This document shows, piece by piece, positions 1 to 7,945 of a DNA stretch of 64,000 nucleotides. Numbering within the stretch: position 1 is the first letter of the stretch; every line of letters begins with the position of its first letter. The position numbers and the translations under genes are program-made. Where the stretch lies: NCBI GenBank assembly GCA_963732855.1, contig CAVTBB010000005.1, positions 124,001 to 188,000 on the forward strand, read 5' to 3'. The DNA is from DASXVU01 sp963732855 (GTDB lineage Archaea > Thermoplasmatota > Thermoplasmata > Methanomassiliicoccales > UBA472). The notes beneath the pieces were generated by a model. The model was not told the origin of the DNA, did not search any database, and saw only the letters and a program-made list of their open reading frames with translations.

Positions 1-464
1 GTCTCTGGCTTTTCCAGCCTGCCAAGTTCGATCAGCGTCTTCATCGCGACCGCGGAACAGCTCATCGACATGACGGCAGCCAGGAATATGGAATCGACCA
101 GACCCCAACCCAACCATGCAGCAAGCAGGAAACCGGTGAACAGGTTGAGCCCGACGTCGATCAACGATAGGACCACGGCCGGACCTTTGACCCGCTTGAT
201 CTTGTCAATGGAGAACTCCAGACCGACAAAGAATATGAGCAGTATGAGACCCAGCTGAGATAATAGATCGATAAGCTCGGACTCGTGCACGATTCCACTG
301 TAAACATAAGGGCCGATCTCGATGTACATGAACGGGCCGATCAATATTCCGGCCACGATGTAGCCGAGGATGACGCTCTGCTTAGCCTTGGTGGCTATCG
401 TGGCACCTATGAATGCCACCAGCAGTATCGTTCCTATCTCGATCAGCAGTTCGCTATTGGACAT
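1..464 (-). CDS. Kef-type (CPA2) cation/proton antiporter, 3' part outside window
   Basis: Integral membrane monovalent cation:proton antiporter of the CPA2/Kef family. About 154 residues are visible before the window edge cuts the gene. The protein begins MSNSELLIEIGTI and shows alternating hydrophobic helices, with the family-typical stretches GYIVAGILIGP near residue 30 and QLGLILLIFFVGLEF near residue 73, followed by a further helix and the segment MSMSCSAVAMK. Start taken at the ATG at 464, preceded by a GGCGGGAA purine stretch. It is transcribed away from gltX. Substrate (Na+ or K+) cannot be told from this fragment, nor whether a C-terminal TrkA-N domain follows. Confidence 0.88.
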   Translation of the reverse strand, partial: MSNSELLIEIGTILLVAFIGATIATKAKQSVILGYIVAGILIGPFMYIEIGPYVYSGIVHESELIDLLSQLGLILLIFFVGLEFSIDKIKRVKGPAVVLSLIDVGLNLFTGFLLAAWLGWGLVDSIFLAAVMSMSCSAVAMKTLIELGRLEKPE

Positions 465-778
465 ATGTTCCCGCCAGACTCGGCTCGATGCCTGGCCATC
501 GGCTCGATGGAGTCGGTCATTCTTGTTTCCAGTCCCATTGAATTATGGAAATCGAGGCTTCGTATCCAAAGCCTCTTCAGTGCATCCCGTTTAATAGTAT
601 CAGTTTCAAGTTTAAGAAGCTTACACCAGTACGGCAACTTTGATAGGTATCAACCCAACCATACCAATATTGGACCATTCGGTTGATGGTAGAGGTTGTT
701 GACGATATAGGTCAGGGTGCCACAGGTTGACATGCCAGCGAAAGATAGAAAACAACCATCCCTCATTCTCAGGGCGTT
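465..778. other. Divergent intergenic region between antiporter and gltX
   Basis: About 314 bases without a supported gene. It must hold the promoters of both divergent neighbours. Short open frames here have no recognisable product. I see no convincing tRNA or strong hairpin. Confidence 0.5.
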
Positions 779-2473
779 ATGTCTGATATGAACCTTGAGC
801 TCGTCATCCGGAAATACGCCCTCCAGAACGCCGTTCAGCACAACGGCTCCGCCAACCCCAAGGCAGTACAGGGGAAGGTCCTGGCGGAACAGCCCGAGAT
901 GAGGACCAGGGTCGTGGAGATATTGCCTCTCATAGCCGAGATCGTTGGTAAAGTGAATTCGATGGCGATCGATGACCAGCGTAAGGAGCTGGAAACGATC
1001 GAACCGTCCATGCTGAACAAGAAAGAGAAGGTGGAGCGCATCCATGTGCTTCCCGATCTTCCCGGAGCCTCGGACGGAAACGTCGTCATGCGTTTCGCCC
1101 CCGGCCCGTCCGGCCCGCTGCATTTGGGACATACCCGGGTCGCCATCCTGAACGACGAGTACTGCAAACGGTACAATGGCGTCTTCATCAACCGCATAGA
1201 GGACACCAACCCTGAGAAGATCGACCCGGATGCGTACAAGATGATCCCGGAGGACCTGGAGTGGATGGGCGTCAAGGTCTCCAAGACCGTCATCCAATCC
1301 GATAGATTCGACCTCTATTATGACATCGCCAGGCAGCTTATCGAGAAGAACGCTGCCTATATCTGTACCTGCCCAGCGGACGACTGGAGGAAGATGAAGG
1401 AGGAGGGCAAGTCATGTCCCCACCGAGACCTGCCCAAGGAGAAGCATCTTGAGATGTTCGAGAAGATGCTCGCTGGGCACTTCGAGGAGGGAAAGGCAAT
1501 ACTGGTCGTCAAGACCGACCTCAAGCATCCTAATCCGGCAGTCAGGGACTTCGTCGGGCTGCGCATCGTGAAACAAGCCCACCCCCGCGTCGGGACGAGG
1601 TTTTGCGTCTATCCAGCCATGAACTTCTCGGTCGCCGTCGACGACCACTTCCTCGGCCTGACCCACGTCATCCGCGGCATCGACCATCTTAACAATACAC
1701 TGCGCCAGGAATACATATTCAACTACTTCGGCTGGAAGATGCCATGGTACCATCACTATGGACTTGTCTCGATCCCGGAAGCGATCTTGAAGACCTCCAC
1801 CGTAGGTAAGGGCATCAAGACCGGCGAGTACTCCGGATGGGACGATATCCGTCTCGGTACTGTCCGCGCGATGGAGAAGAGGGGCATATCCCCCGACGCC
1901 ATCCGGCAGTTCTGGGTGGATTGCGGCATCAAGGACGCGAACATCGAGTTCTCCTGGGAGAACCTGTACGCCTACAACCGGGACATCGTGCAGAACGAGG
2001 CGGACCGCTATTTCTTCGTGTGGAACCCGACATCGCTTAGGATATCTGGAATGGATGGGCTCATATCCCATGCTCCGTTGCATCCGGACCACCCGGAAAA
2101 GGGTGTGAGGAAGCATCAACTCGTCGGCGAACCGATCGAGGTGCGAGTCGTGAGCGAGGACCTGGCCAACGCCCAGGAGAGGGGAAAACTGAGACTGAAG
2201 GACCTGGGCAACGTGGAACTGGTCGAGCCAAGCATGGGCAAGTACATAGGCAACGACCTGGGGATCCTGAAGGAAAAGGTGAGGATCATTCACTGGGTGC
2301 CGGTCGATTCGAGGCCAGCTACGGTATTGATGCCCGATGGCACCACCAAGGAGGGATACGCCGAGACCATTCCCGAGTTCGAGGTCAATAAAGTGGTCCA
2401 GTTCGAGCGCTTTGGCTTCGTCCGGATCGATTCGGTCTCCCCGACGATCAAGGCATACTACACCCACCCGTGA
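779..2473 (+). CDS. gltX: Glutamyl-tRNA synthetase, archaeal type
   Basis: Charges tRNA-Glu (and possibly tRNA-Gln, as in archaea lacking GlnRS) with glutamate in the cytoplasm. 564 residues, the usual archaeal length. An N-terminal helical extension of about 95 residues precedes the class I Rossmann domain with its HIGH-type motif HLGH at residues 115-118 in the context FAPGPSGPLHLGH. The second class I signature appears as KTSTVGKGI, a KMSKS variant. The C-terminal half is the beta-barrel anticodon-binding domain of the archaeal/GlnRS-like subclass. ATG at 779; a second ATG nine bases later is possible. Monocistronic; it converges on feoB. Confidence 0.96.
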   Translation: MSDMNLELVIRKYALQNAVQHNGSANPKAVQGKVLAEQPEMRTRVVEILPLIAEIVGKVNSMAIDDQRKELETIEPSMLNKKEKVERIHVLPDLPGASDGNVVMRFAPGPSGPLHLGHTRVAILNDEYCKRYNGVFINRIEDTNPEKIDPDAYKMIPEDLEWMGVKVSKTVIQSDRFDLYYDIARQLIEKNAAYICTCPADDWRKMKEEGKSCPHRDLPKEKHLEMFEKMLAGHFEEGKAILVVKTDLKHPNPAVRDFVGLRIVKQAHPRVGTRFCVYPAMNFSVAVDDHFLGLTHVIRGIDHLNNTLRQEYIFNYFGWKMPWYHHYGLVSIPEAILKTSTVGKGIKTGEYSGWDDIRLGTVRAMEKRGISPDAIRQFWVDCGIKDANIEFSWENLYAYNRDIVQNEADRYFFVWNPTSLRISGMDGLISHAPLHPDHPEKGVRKHQLVGEPIEVRVVSEDLANAQERGKLRLKDLGNVELVEPSMGKYIGNDLGILKEKVRIIHWVPVDSRPATVLMPDGTTKEGYAETIPEFEVNKVVQFERFGFVRIDSVSPTIKAYYTHP

Positions 2474-3015
2474 GGGCAGACTTGGCCTTGCGCCCGCACG
2501 AAGGCAACCAAGATACTGGATTGACCCTCGCAGGGCTAGGCCGATTTCCCATTATTCTGCCATAGCCAGATCATGGCGATGTTCGGATACGGCATCCCCT
2601 ACAAGATCGCAACTTATCCTGTGAGAACGCCTTTTTTCCCAAGCGGCCTGACGACTTCGTTCCCAGCCGCGAGGAAAGTGATCCCGACATTCTCCCTTCG
2701 AAGGGCATGGGCCAGTAGACTCTTGCAAAGGGTCCCGCACCATTATCCGTCACTTACCAATAATAACCGGCATAGCTGCTGTCCCAGCGGATATGATTGC
2801 TTTGGCTCTCGTTTGTGACCAGACGCTTGCCAGCTGCTGCCCGCCCCGATTCGCGAGGACTACTAAAGACCGTGTAGGGGGCTCCACCCCCTAGATCGGG
2901 GCATCATCGGCGGAGAGCCACCCATCCGCAAAATTGATCGCGTTCTTTTCGGGTGTCTCTTGATGGAAACAAACAATTAATTTCCTCCAATTTCAAGCAC
3001 GCCGGAATATGGCCA
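2474..3015. other. Long intergenic region between convergent gltX and feoB
   Basis: About 540 bases with no gene I can support. Short frames have no family-like composition. The one notable element is a nested inverted repeat at 2844-2901, listed separately. The region must contain the 3' ends of both convergent transcripts. Confidence 0.5.
2844..2901. other. Nested inverted repeat, candidate structured RNA or bidirectional terminator
   Basis: Outer arms CCCCGAT (2844-2850) and ATCGGGG (2895-2901) are perfectly complementary. Inside lies a second perfect hairpin, TAGGGGG (2875-2881) with a five-base loop and CCCCCTA (2887-2893). The two stems nearly stack at the 3' side. It sits between two convergent genes, so a role as a processing or termination structure is plausible. 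A small RNA is the alternative. Nature unknown. Confidence 0.45.
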
Positions 3016-4923
3016 TCAATGGAGCGAGAACAGGAAGTGCGCCAACCCGCCCAGCGAGAACGCGATCGCCAGCGAGGCCGCCGTCACCTTCATCGAGTCC
3101 TTGAACCCGAACTCCTTGATCATGACCGCCATTGCGGACATGCACGGAAGGTACGTCGCCATAATAAGGGCGAACACGAACAGCTGTTCCGGACTCATCA
3201 CCGTTGCCAGGTTCGCCGTGCCGAAGAGGATGACCAACAACTGAAGGGACATTTCCTTCCGCATCACGCCGAAGATGAGCGCCACGATGACGATCGCCGG
3301 CAATCCGAGGAAACCTACGGTGAATGGCGACAACGGGTCCACCAAAGAGCCGAGCACCCCGTAGTTCATAAGGAACTCCAGCACCAGGCTGCCGACCAGC
3401 AATATCGGGAACGCCACCACGAAGAAGTCCTTGACCCTCATCCAGGTCTTGAACAGGACGTTCCTGGGATGGGGCATGGCAATGTCAGGGATCTCTAACA
3501 TCAATCCGGAGGGCTCGAACTTCATGAAATGGTTGAGCATCCTCCCGAGCACGAGAAGGATCGCCAGCAGGATCAGGTAGATCAGTGCGGCATACCATAT
3601 GCTGGCGAACTTGCCGACGGTACCGAGGATGACCACCGTCTGCGCCGAACACGGCACCGCCAATATCGTGATGGTGGCCAGGATCAGACGCTCCCGCTTC
3701 GACTCCATGACCCGGGTGGCCAGTATCGCCGGCACGCTGCAACCGGTCCCGACGATCATCGGGATTATCGCGCGACCGTGCAGGCCGAACTTGTGCATCA
3801 CGCCGTCCAGCAGGATGACCACACGAGGTAGATATCCCGAGTCCTCAAGCAATGCCAGTATCAGATAGAACACCAGGATGTAGGGGATGACGATCGAAAT
3901 GATAGCCAGGATCGAAAGGTCTATGCCGCTGGATATGGAATGGCCGAAAGTGCCACCGATTGAGGTCGCCAGCCATGAGAAGAAACCCGAAGTGAGGCTG
4001 AGATATATCCCTGAGAGCAGGCCTTCTAATGCGCCCCCGATGATCACAATTGAAAAGAAGACACTGACCAATACTGTCAGCAAGATCGGTATGCCAGTGG
4101 ATGGCTTCAGGGTGATCTCGGATATGCGCTCTCCCCGGGTAAGTTTCCTTTCGACCTTGCTCTGCACTTTTCGGATGGTCAGACCGGCCTCTCCGTACCG
4201 GTCCCGGTTTATGTGAACGTCGATGTCCTCATCATACTTCAGCTTGAAACCTGCCCGCTCCTCCATCGCCATCTTCTTGACGTTCGCCGGCAAATGCCCA
4301 GTGAAATATTCGTTGCCTTCCAGCAACTTCAGGATGGCCCCTCGTGCAGGATACACCGACTTGACGGCAGAGGCGGCCGGAACCATCAGACGGATGATGT
4401 CCTCGATGCTCGGTGCGTACCTGATGCTGAAATCGGAGACCTTGGCCCTATTCTCGATTATCGACTCTACAAGTACGTCCACGCCTTCCTCGGTCAGCGC
4501 CACCATAGGCACTACCGGGACCCGGAGGATGTCCTGTAGCTGTTCTACGTCGATCTGGTGACGCCGGCGCGCCACGTCCATGAAATTGAGGGCAACTATG
4601 ACATTGTAGCCCAGCTCGATGAGCTGGTAGATCATGACCAGGCTGGGCTCGAGACGCGTCGCGTCCGCGACCGCTATGACCACGTCGGGGCGGTGCTCTG
4701 CCAGCAGCTTGACCGCGACCACTTCGTCCTCGGTGGCGCCGGTCAGCCCATAAGTACCCGGCAGATCGTAGACATGCAATGTCACACCCTTGTGCACTAC
4801 GGTCCCTTCGAGGAACTCTACCGTGGTTCCTGGGTAATTCGAGGAGATCGCACCCACGCCGGTCATCCGATTGAAAAGAACGGATTTTCCGACGTTCGGG
4901 TGCCCGACCAGGGCTACTTCCAT
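3016..4923 (-). CDS. feoB: Ferrous iron transporter FeoB
   Basis: Imports Fe(II) across the cytoplasmic membrane. 635 residues, short for the family, as in many archaeal FeoB. The N-terminal G-domain has the P-loop GHPNVGKS at residues 7-14, the G2/G3 region with DLPGTYGL, and an NFMD element in place of NKxD. The membrane part contains the two Gate-like segments with conserved Cys (GTGCSVPAI and VPCSAQTVV). Its ATG at 4921-4923 shares one base with the TGA of the upstream DtxR-FeoA gene, so the two are translationally coupled. The FeoA function is supplied by that upstream fusion rather than a free FeoA. Likely iron-repressed through the operator at 5663-5680. Confidence 0.97.
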   Translation of the reverse strand: MEVALVGHPNVGKSVLFNRMTGVGAISSNYPGTTVEFLEGTVVHKGVTLHVYDLPGTYGLTGATEDEVVAVKLLAEHRPDVVIAVADATRLEPSLVMIYQLIELGYNVIVALNFMDVARRRHQIDVEQLQDILRVPVVPMVALTEEGVDVLVESIIENRAKVSDFSIRYAPSIEDIIRLMVPAASAVKSVYPARGAILKLLEGNEYFTGHLPANVKKMAMEERAGFKLKYDEDIDVHINRDRYGEAGLTIRKVQSKVERKLTRGERISEITLKPSTGIPILLTVLVSVFFSIVIIGGALEGLLSGIYLSLTSGFFSWLATSIGGTFGHSISSGIDLSILAIISIVIPYILVFYLILALLEDSGYLPRVVILLDGVMHKFGLHGRAIIPMIVGTGCSVPAILATRVMESKRERLILATITILAVPCSAQTVVILGTVGKFASIWYAALIYLILLAILLVLGRMLNHFMKFEPSGLMLEIPDIAMPHPRNVLFKTWMRVKDFFVVAFPILLVGSLVLEFLMNYGVLGSLVDPLSPFTVGFLGLPAIVIVALIFGVMRKEMSLQLLVILFGTANLATVMSPEQLFVFALIMATYLPCMSAMAVMIKEFGFKDSMKVTAASLAIAFSLGGLAHFLFSLH

Positions 4924-5630
4924 CAGGCGACCCCAGTGTCGACCTTACTCCGGTCCCTGCCGCATGTGCCGGCCTTCTGTACGAAGACCATGGCGGCATA
5001 TTCCTTGGCCAATGCGATCCTGCTGTCCTCGATGCTCACCAGGAACGGCCCTCCCATCGGCAGCTGCTCCTCGATCCGGACCTTGCGGCCAGGTACGAAG
5101 CCCATTGATATGATCCGCCTCACTTTGGCGGACTCGTTGCACTTGAGGTGGGTTATCAGACCGGCCTCTCCGGCCTTCAGCATGGACATCGAGATGGTGG
5201 GCTCCCCGATGCAGTCAAGGCAGTTGTTCTCGCAGCGGGGGATGGGCTTCCCCTTCGGTGATGTCCGCGGGTTGTTCATCATCTGGCAGAGGCTCTTCTC
5301 GCTGACGTCGGAGATGGTGTGCTCCAGGCGGCAAGCCTCCTCGTGGCTCTTCTCATTGCTGACCCCGAGGATATCGACCAGGAACCTCTCCAACAACCTG
5401 TGCCGACGTTTTATCTTGGAACCTATGCGGTTCCCTTCCTCGGTGAGCGTGACACCTTTGTACTTCTCGTAGATGACATAACCTTCCTCCGCCAACTTCT
5501 GGACCATCTCGGTGACGCTGGCAGGAGAAACCTTCAGCTCCTCGGCGATATCGGTGGTCTTGGCCGGTTTGCCCAACTGGTTAAGCTCCCATATGCTTTC
5601 CAGGTATTCTTCTGCGTTCTCGCTCACCAT
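4923..5630 (-). CDS. DtxR/IdeR-type iron regulator fused to FeoA domain
   Basis: Metal-dependent repressor joined to a FeoA-like SH3 domain, 235 residues. Residues 1-65 form the winged helix (LEESIWELNQLGKPAKTTD-like opening, then the recognition region VSPASVTEMVQKL). Residues 65-140 are the metal-binding/dimerisation part (EEACRLEH, and CENNCLDC near 134). The remainder is FeoA (GEAGLITHL, RRIISMGFVPGRKV). Start chosen at the ATG at 5630; the open frame runs upstream to 6203 but only across the divergent arsM gene. A TATA-like ATTATATAT at about 5653-5661 lies roughly 26 bases upstream of this ATG, so the mRNA is probably leaderless. First gene of an operon with feoB; probably autoregulated. 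Confidence 0.93.
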   Translation of the reverse strand: MVSENAEEYLESIWELNQLGKPAKTTDIAEELKVSPASVTEMVQKLAEEGYVIYEKYKGVTLTEEGNRIGSKIKRRHRLLERFLVDILGVSNEKSHEEACRLEHTISDVSEKSLCQMMNNPRTSPKGKPIPRCENNCLDCIGEPTISMSMLKAGEAGLITHLKCNESAKVRRIISMGFVPGRKVRIEEQLPMGGPFLVSIEDSRIALAKEYAAMVFVQKAGTCGRDRSKVDTGVA

Positions 5631-5662
5631 TAGATGGCGGAACAAAGGAGGCAATATATAAT

Positions 5663-5680
5663 ATTTAGGAGAACCTAAAT
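5663..5680. promoter_or_regulatory. Putative DtxR/IdeR operator upstream of dtxR-feoA-feoB
   Basis: Perfect inverted repeat ATTTAGG-AGAA-CCTAAAT. The half-site TTAGG/CCTAA matches the half-site of DtxR/IdeR boxes. It abuts the TATA-like element at 5653-5661 on its upstream side in the minus-strand direction, where a bound repressor would block TBP/TFB. Binding by the adjacent regulator is inferred. Confidence 0.75.
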
Positions 5681-5741
5681 TTCTTGGTACGAAGGATATC
5701 GGTGTCTTGGCAATCTCTCGTTTCTCAAGTCCGAAAATATG

Positions 5742-5763
5742 TATATATGCACAATTATGCATA
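5742..5763 (+). promoter_or_regulatory. TATA box and putative ArsR operator of arsM
   Basis: TATA-like TATATATG at about 5742-5749 is followed by the inverted repeat TATGCA-N6-TGCATA (5746-5763). The start codon at 5769 is about 24 bases from the TATA centre, so the transcript is probably leaderless and the palindrome lies between TATA and start. That is a classic repressor position for an ArsR-family protein, here inferred to be the N-terminal domain of the gene it controls. Confidence 0.6.
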
Positions 5764-5768
5764 CATTC

Positions 5769-6875
5769 ATGTCCGAAGAACAGGTTAGATTCTTCAAGGC
5801 GCTTGGGGACGAGACGAGACTGAAGATCGTTGGCTTCCTCCTCAATAACGAACGCTGCGCTTGCGACTTCAAGCAACTGAAGGACAAGGACCAAACGACC
5901 ATTTCCAGGCATCTCAAGGTACTGGCCGACGCTGGCATAGTCAAATACAAGCGGACCGGGCGTAACTTGATCTACAGCATCAAGGACGGCCCCATGAAGG
6001 AACGCCTTCTGGTAATAGGAATAGAGACGAACGATACGTGTTGTTCTGAGATCGCCAGCCCCAGGGACATCATGATCAAGGAATCGGTTAAGGAAGCGTA
6101 CAGCAAGATCGCCAAGAAGGGCGGCTCTTGCGGCTGTGGTGAAGGATGCTGCGGCGATTCGCCCAACCCGATCACAGTCTCCGCCTCCCTCGGATATTCC
6201 CAAGAGGATCTCAGCGTGCTGCCCGATTCCAATCTAGGGCTCGGGTGCGGCAACCCGAACGCGTTGGGTGCGATCAGGGAGGGCGATATCGTCCTCGACC
6301 TCGGCAGCGGGGCCGGCATGGACGCGTTCATCGCCGCCAAGAGGACCGGGAACGGCGGCCGGGTCATCGGTGTGGACATCACCAAGGAGATGATCGAAAA
6401 GGCTAGGAGGAACGCAGAGAGACACGGTTTCACGAACGTCGAGTTCAGGCACGGGGACATTGAGGAATTACCCGTGGACAGCGACTCGGTTGACGTAATC
6501 CTGAGCAACTGCGTGATCAACCTGGCCCCGGACAAGTCCAAGGTGTTCAATGAGGCCTACCGGGTCCTCAGACCCGGCGGCAACATGTACATTTCCGATA
6601 TGGTCCTGTACAAGGAGCTAAGCCAGAAGCAGAGGAATGACAAAGCCCTGATAACCGGATGCATCGGAGGGGCGATCCTGAAGGATGAATATCTGAAGCT
6701 AATCTCGGATGCCGGCTTCAAGATCGAACAGGTGGGCGAGAACCGGGGGACCAAGGACCAGTACAAGGGCCTGCCAGCCGCAAGCCTGAAGATCGTGGCT
6801 AAGAAGGGGATGTCGCCAGCTAGGCAACCGTCCTCGATGCCATGTCGGACCATGTCAGGTTCTGAACTACGATGA
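5769..6875 (+). CDS. arsM: ArsR-family regulator fused to arsenite methyltransferase ArsM
   Basis: Predicted arsenic-sensing repressor fused to an S-adenosylmethionine-dependent As(III) methyltransferase, 368 residues. Residues 1-90 are an ArsR winged helix (FFKALGDETRLKIV, then NERCACDF, the typical metalloid-site region ELCVCDL in ArsR). A Cys-rich linker GSCGCGEGCCG near 120-130 is followed by the Rossmann methyltransferase (LDLGSGAGMD, motif I). ArsM-type cysteines are present in GLGCGNP, LSNCVINL and ITGCIGG. Start placed at MSEEQ (ATG 5769), 24 bases after a TATA box; upstream in-frame ATGs lie inside the promoter. Divergent from dtxR-feoA. A general methyltransferase acting on another metalloid is the alternative. 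Confidence 0.92.
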   Translation: MSEEQVRFFKALGDETRLKIVGFLLNNERCACDFKQLKDKDQTTISRHLKVLADAGIVKYKRTGRNLIYSIKDGPMKERLLVIGIETNDTCCSEIASPRDIMIKESVKEAYSKIAKKGGSCGCGEGCCGDSPNPITVSASLGYSQEDLSVLPDSNLGLGCGNPNALGAIREGDIVLDLGSGAGMDAFIAAKRTGNGGRVIGVDITKEMIEKARRNAERHGFTNVEFRHGDIEELPVDSDSVDVILSNCVINLAPDKSKVFNEAYRVLRPGGNMYISDMVLYKELSQKQRNDKALITGCIGGAILKDEYLKLISDAGFKIEQVGENRGTKDQYKGLPAASLKIVAKKGMSPARQPSSMPCRTMSGSELR

Positions 6876-6926
6876 CCTGTTCGAATGAGTGATAGGGCGA
6901 TGTTCCAGCCATTCCCTGACAGACGA

Positions 6927-7937
6927 TCACAGGTCACGGAACGGCACGATGTCGCAGCATCCGCACTCGTGGCACATGGTGTGGTATGTCCTCGATGTGA
7001 TTCCATTCTCCTCCATGATGGCCTTTGCCCTTATCGCCAGGCTAACGATTCTTTCCGGGGTGACTGGCACAAGTGGACCGAGTGCCTCGGTCAGCGCCTC
7101 TCGGTTGAGATCGTTGATACGCAGCGGACGGAGTGTCGCCAGTATGCCCCTCTCAGAGAAGTACCTGATCCCATCAAGCAGGTTCTCGTCCGATTCGCCG
7201 AGACCGACCAAGAGGTTCGTCGTCACCTTTCCCTTTCCGAACACCTCCACGGCGCGGTCCAGTGCTTGGAGGACAAGATCGTAATGCAATTTACCGCAGA
7301 CCTTGGCGAAGCGATCCGGGTCGAAGGTCTCGATGTTCAGCTTGATCTCATTGGCGCCCGCAACCTTGAAATCGTCCACATCGCTCAGTTTGGAGAGGTA
7401 CGGCTCTACGCCGATGGGCACGTCGGGCAGCATCTTACGCACTTCCCGGACCACGAACAACAGGCGCTCCACGGTCTTTTCCGGAGAATCGACCACCGCG
7501 CTGGTGAACGCCACTGACTTGAAATCCGGTCGCCTGGATGCGTCCATGACCATCTGGAGTACACGTTCCGGGGAAAGGTTCTTGGTGATGCGTTCGTCCA
7601 GTTTGCGGGACGCGCAGAACTTGCAGTCGTAGATGCAATCCTGAGCCAAATTGAAGAATGCCTGTTCTGGGGCATGCGCGATCGTCGGTTTTATCTCGAC
7701 GTCCTTAAGGAACGGCTTTCCGTTCCGTAGGATCCGGTATCCTCCAGCCTTCGGTACAAGCTCGAACTCGCCGCTCTCACGACTGATCGCCTTCTTGCAT
7801 CTCGCCCCTTCAAAAGCGATCACTATCGACGTGGAACCAGCACCAGGGCCAGCAGTGGAACGGCTTGGCATGAAAGGCAGGACCATATCCTTGGGGATCC
7901 TGAGCTGGCCACCGGTGATCAGGATGGCTTTCTTCAT
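6927..7937 (-). CDS. Radical SAM protein of unknown substrate
   Basis: Carries the radical SAM cluster motif CIYDCKFC (C-x3-C-x2-C) around residue 103, preceded by the segment FFNLAQD, and a TIM-barrel-like body with LNIETFDPD and LLVGLGES, reminiscent of the BioB/lipoyl synthase-like group. A second cysteine motif, MCHECGCC, sits at the very C-terminus and could bind an auxiliary cluster or metal. 336 residues from the ATG at 7937; an in-frame ATG at 7961 inside cysS has a better Shine-Dalgarno (GGAGGG) and would add eight residues. Last gene of the run cysE-cysS-radical SAM. I cannot assign the reaction. Confidence 0.85.
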   Translation of the reverse strand: MKKAILITGGQLRIPKDMVLPFMPSRSTAGPGAGSTSIVIAFEGARCKKAISRESGEFELVPKAGGYRILRNGKPFLKDVEIKPTIAHAPEQAFFNLAQDCIYDCKFCASRKLDERITKNLSPERVLQMVMDASRRPDFKSVAFTSAVVDSPEKTVERLLFVVREVRKMLPDVPIGVEPYLSKLSDVDDFKVAGANEIKLNIETFDPDRFAKVCGKLHYDLVLQALDRAVEVFGKGKVTTNLLVGLGESDENLLDGIRYFSERGILATLRPLRINDLNREALTEALGPLVPVTPERIVSLAIRAKAIMEENGITSRTYHTMCHECGCCDIVPFRDL

Positions 7938-7945
7938 GGCTACTG

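Noticed and set aside
1412..2467. Long minus-strand frame opposite gltX
   Set aside because: It is the shadow of a high-GC gene; the plus strand has clear GluRS motifs.
2573..2818. 81-codon frame in the gltX-feoB gap
   Set aside because: Composition is unlike the neighbouring genes and there is no start signal or motif.
4923..6203. Very long DtxR-FeoA frame of 426 codons
   Set aside because: The part beyond 5630 is antisense to the arsM gene and crosses both promoters; the family-like sequence begins at ATG 5630.
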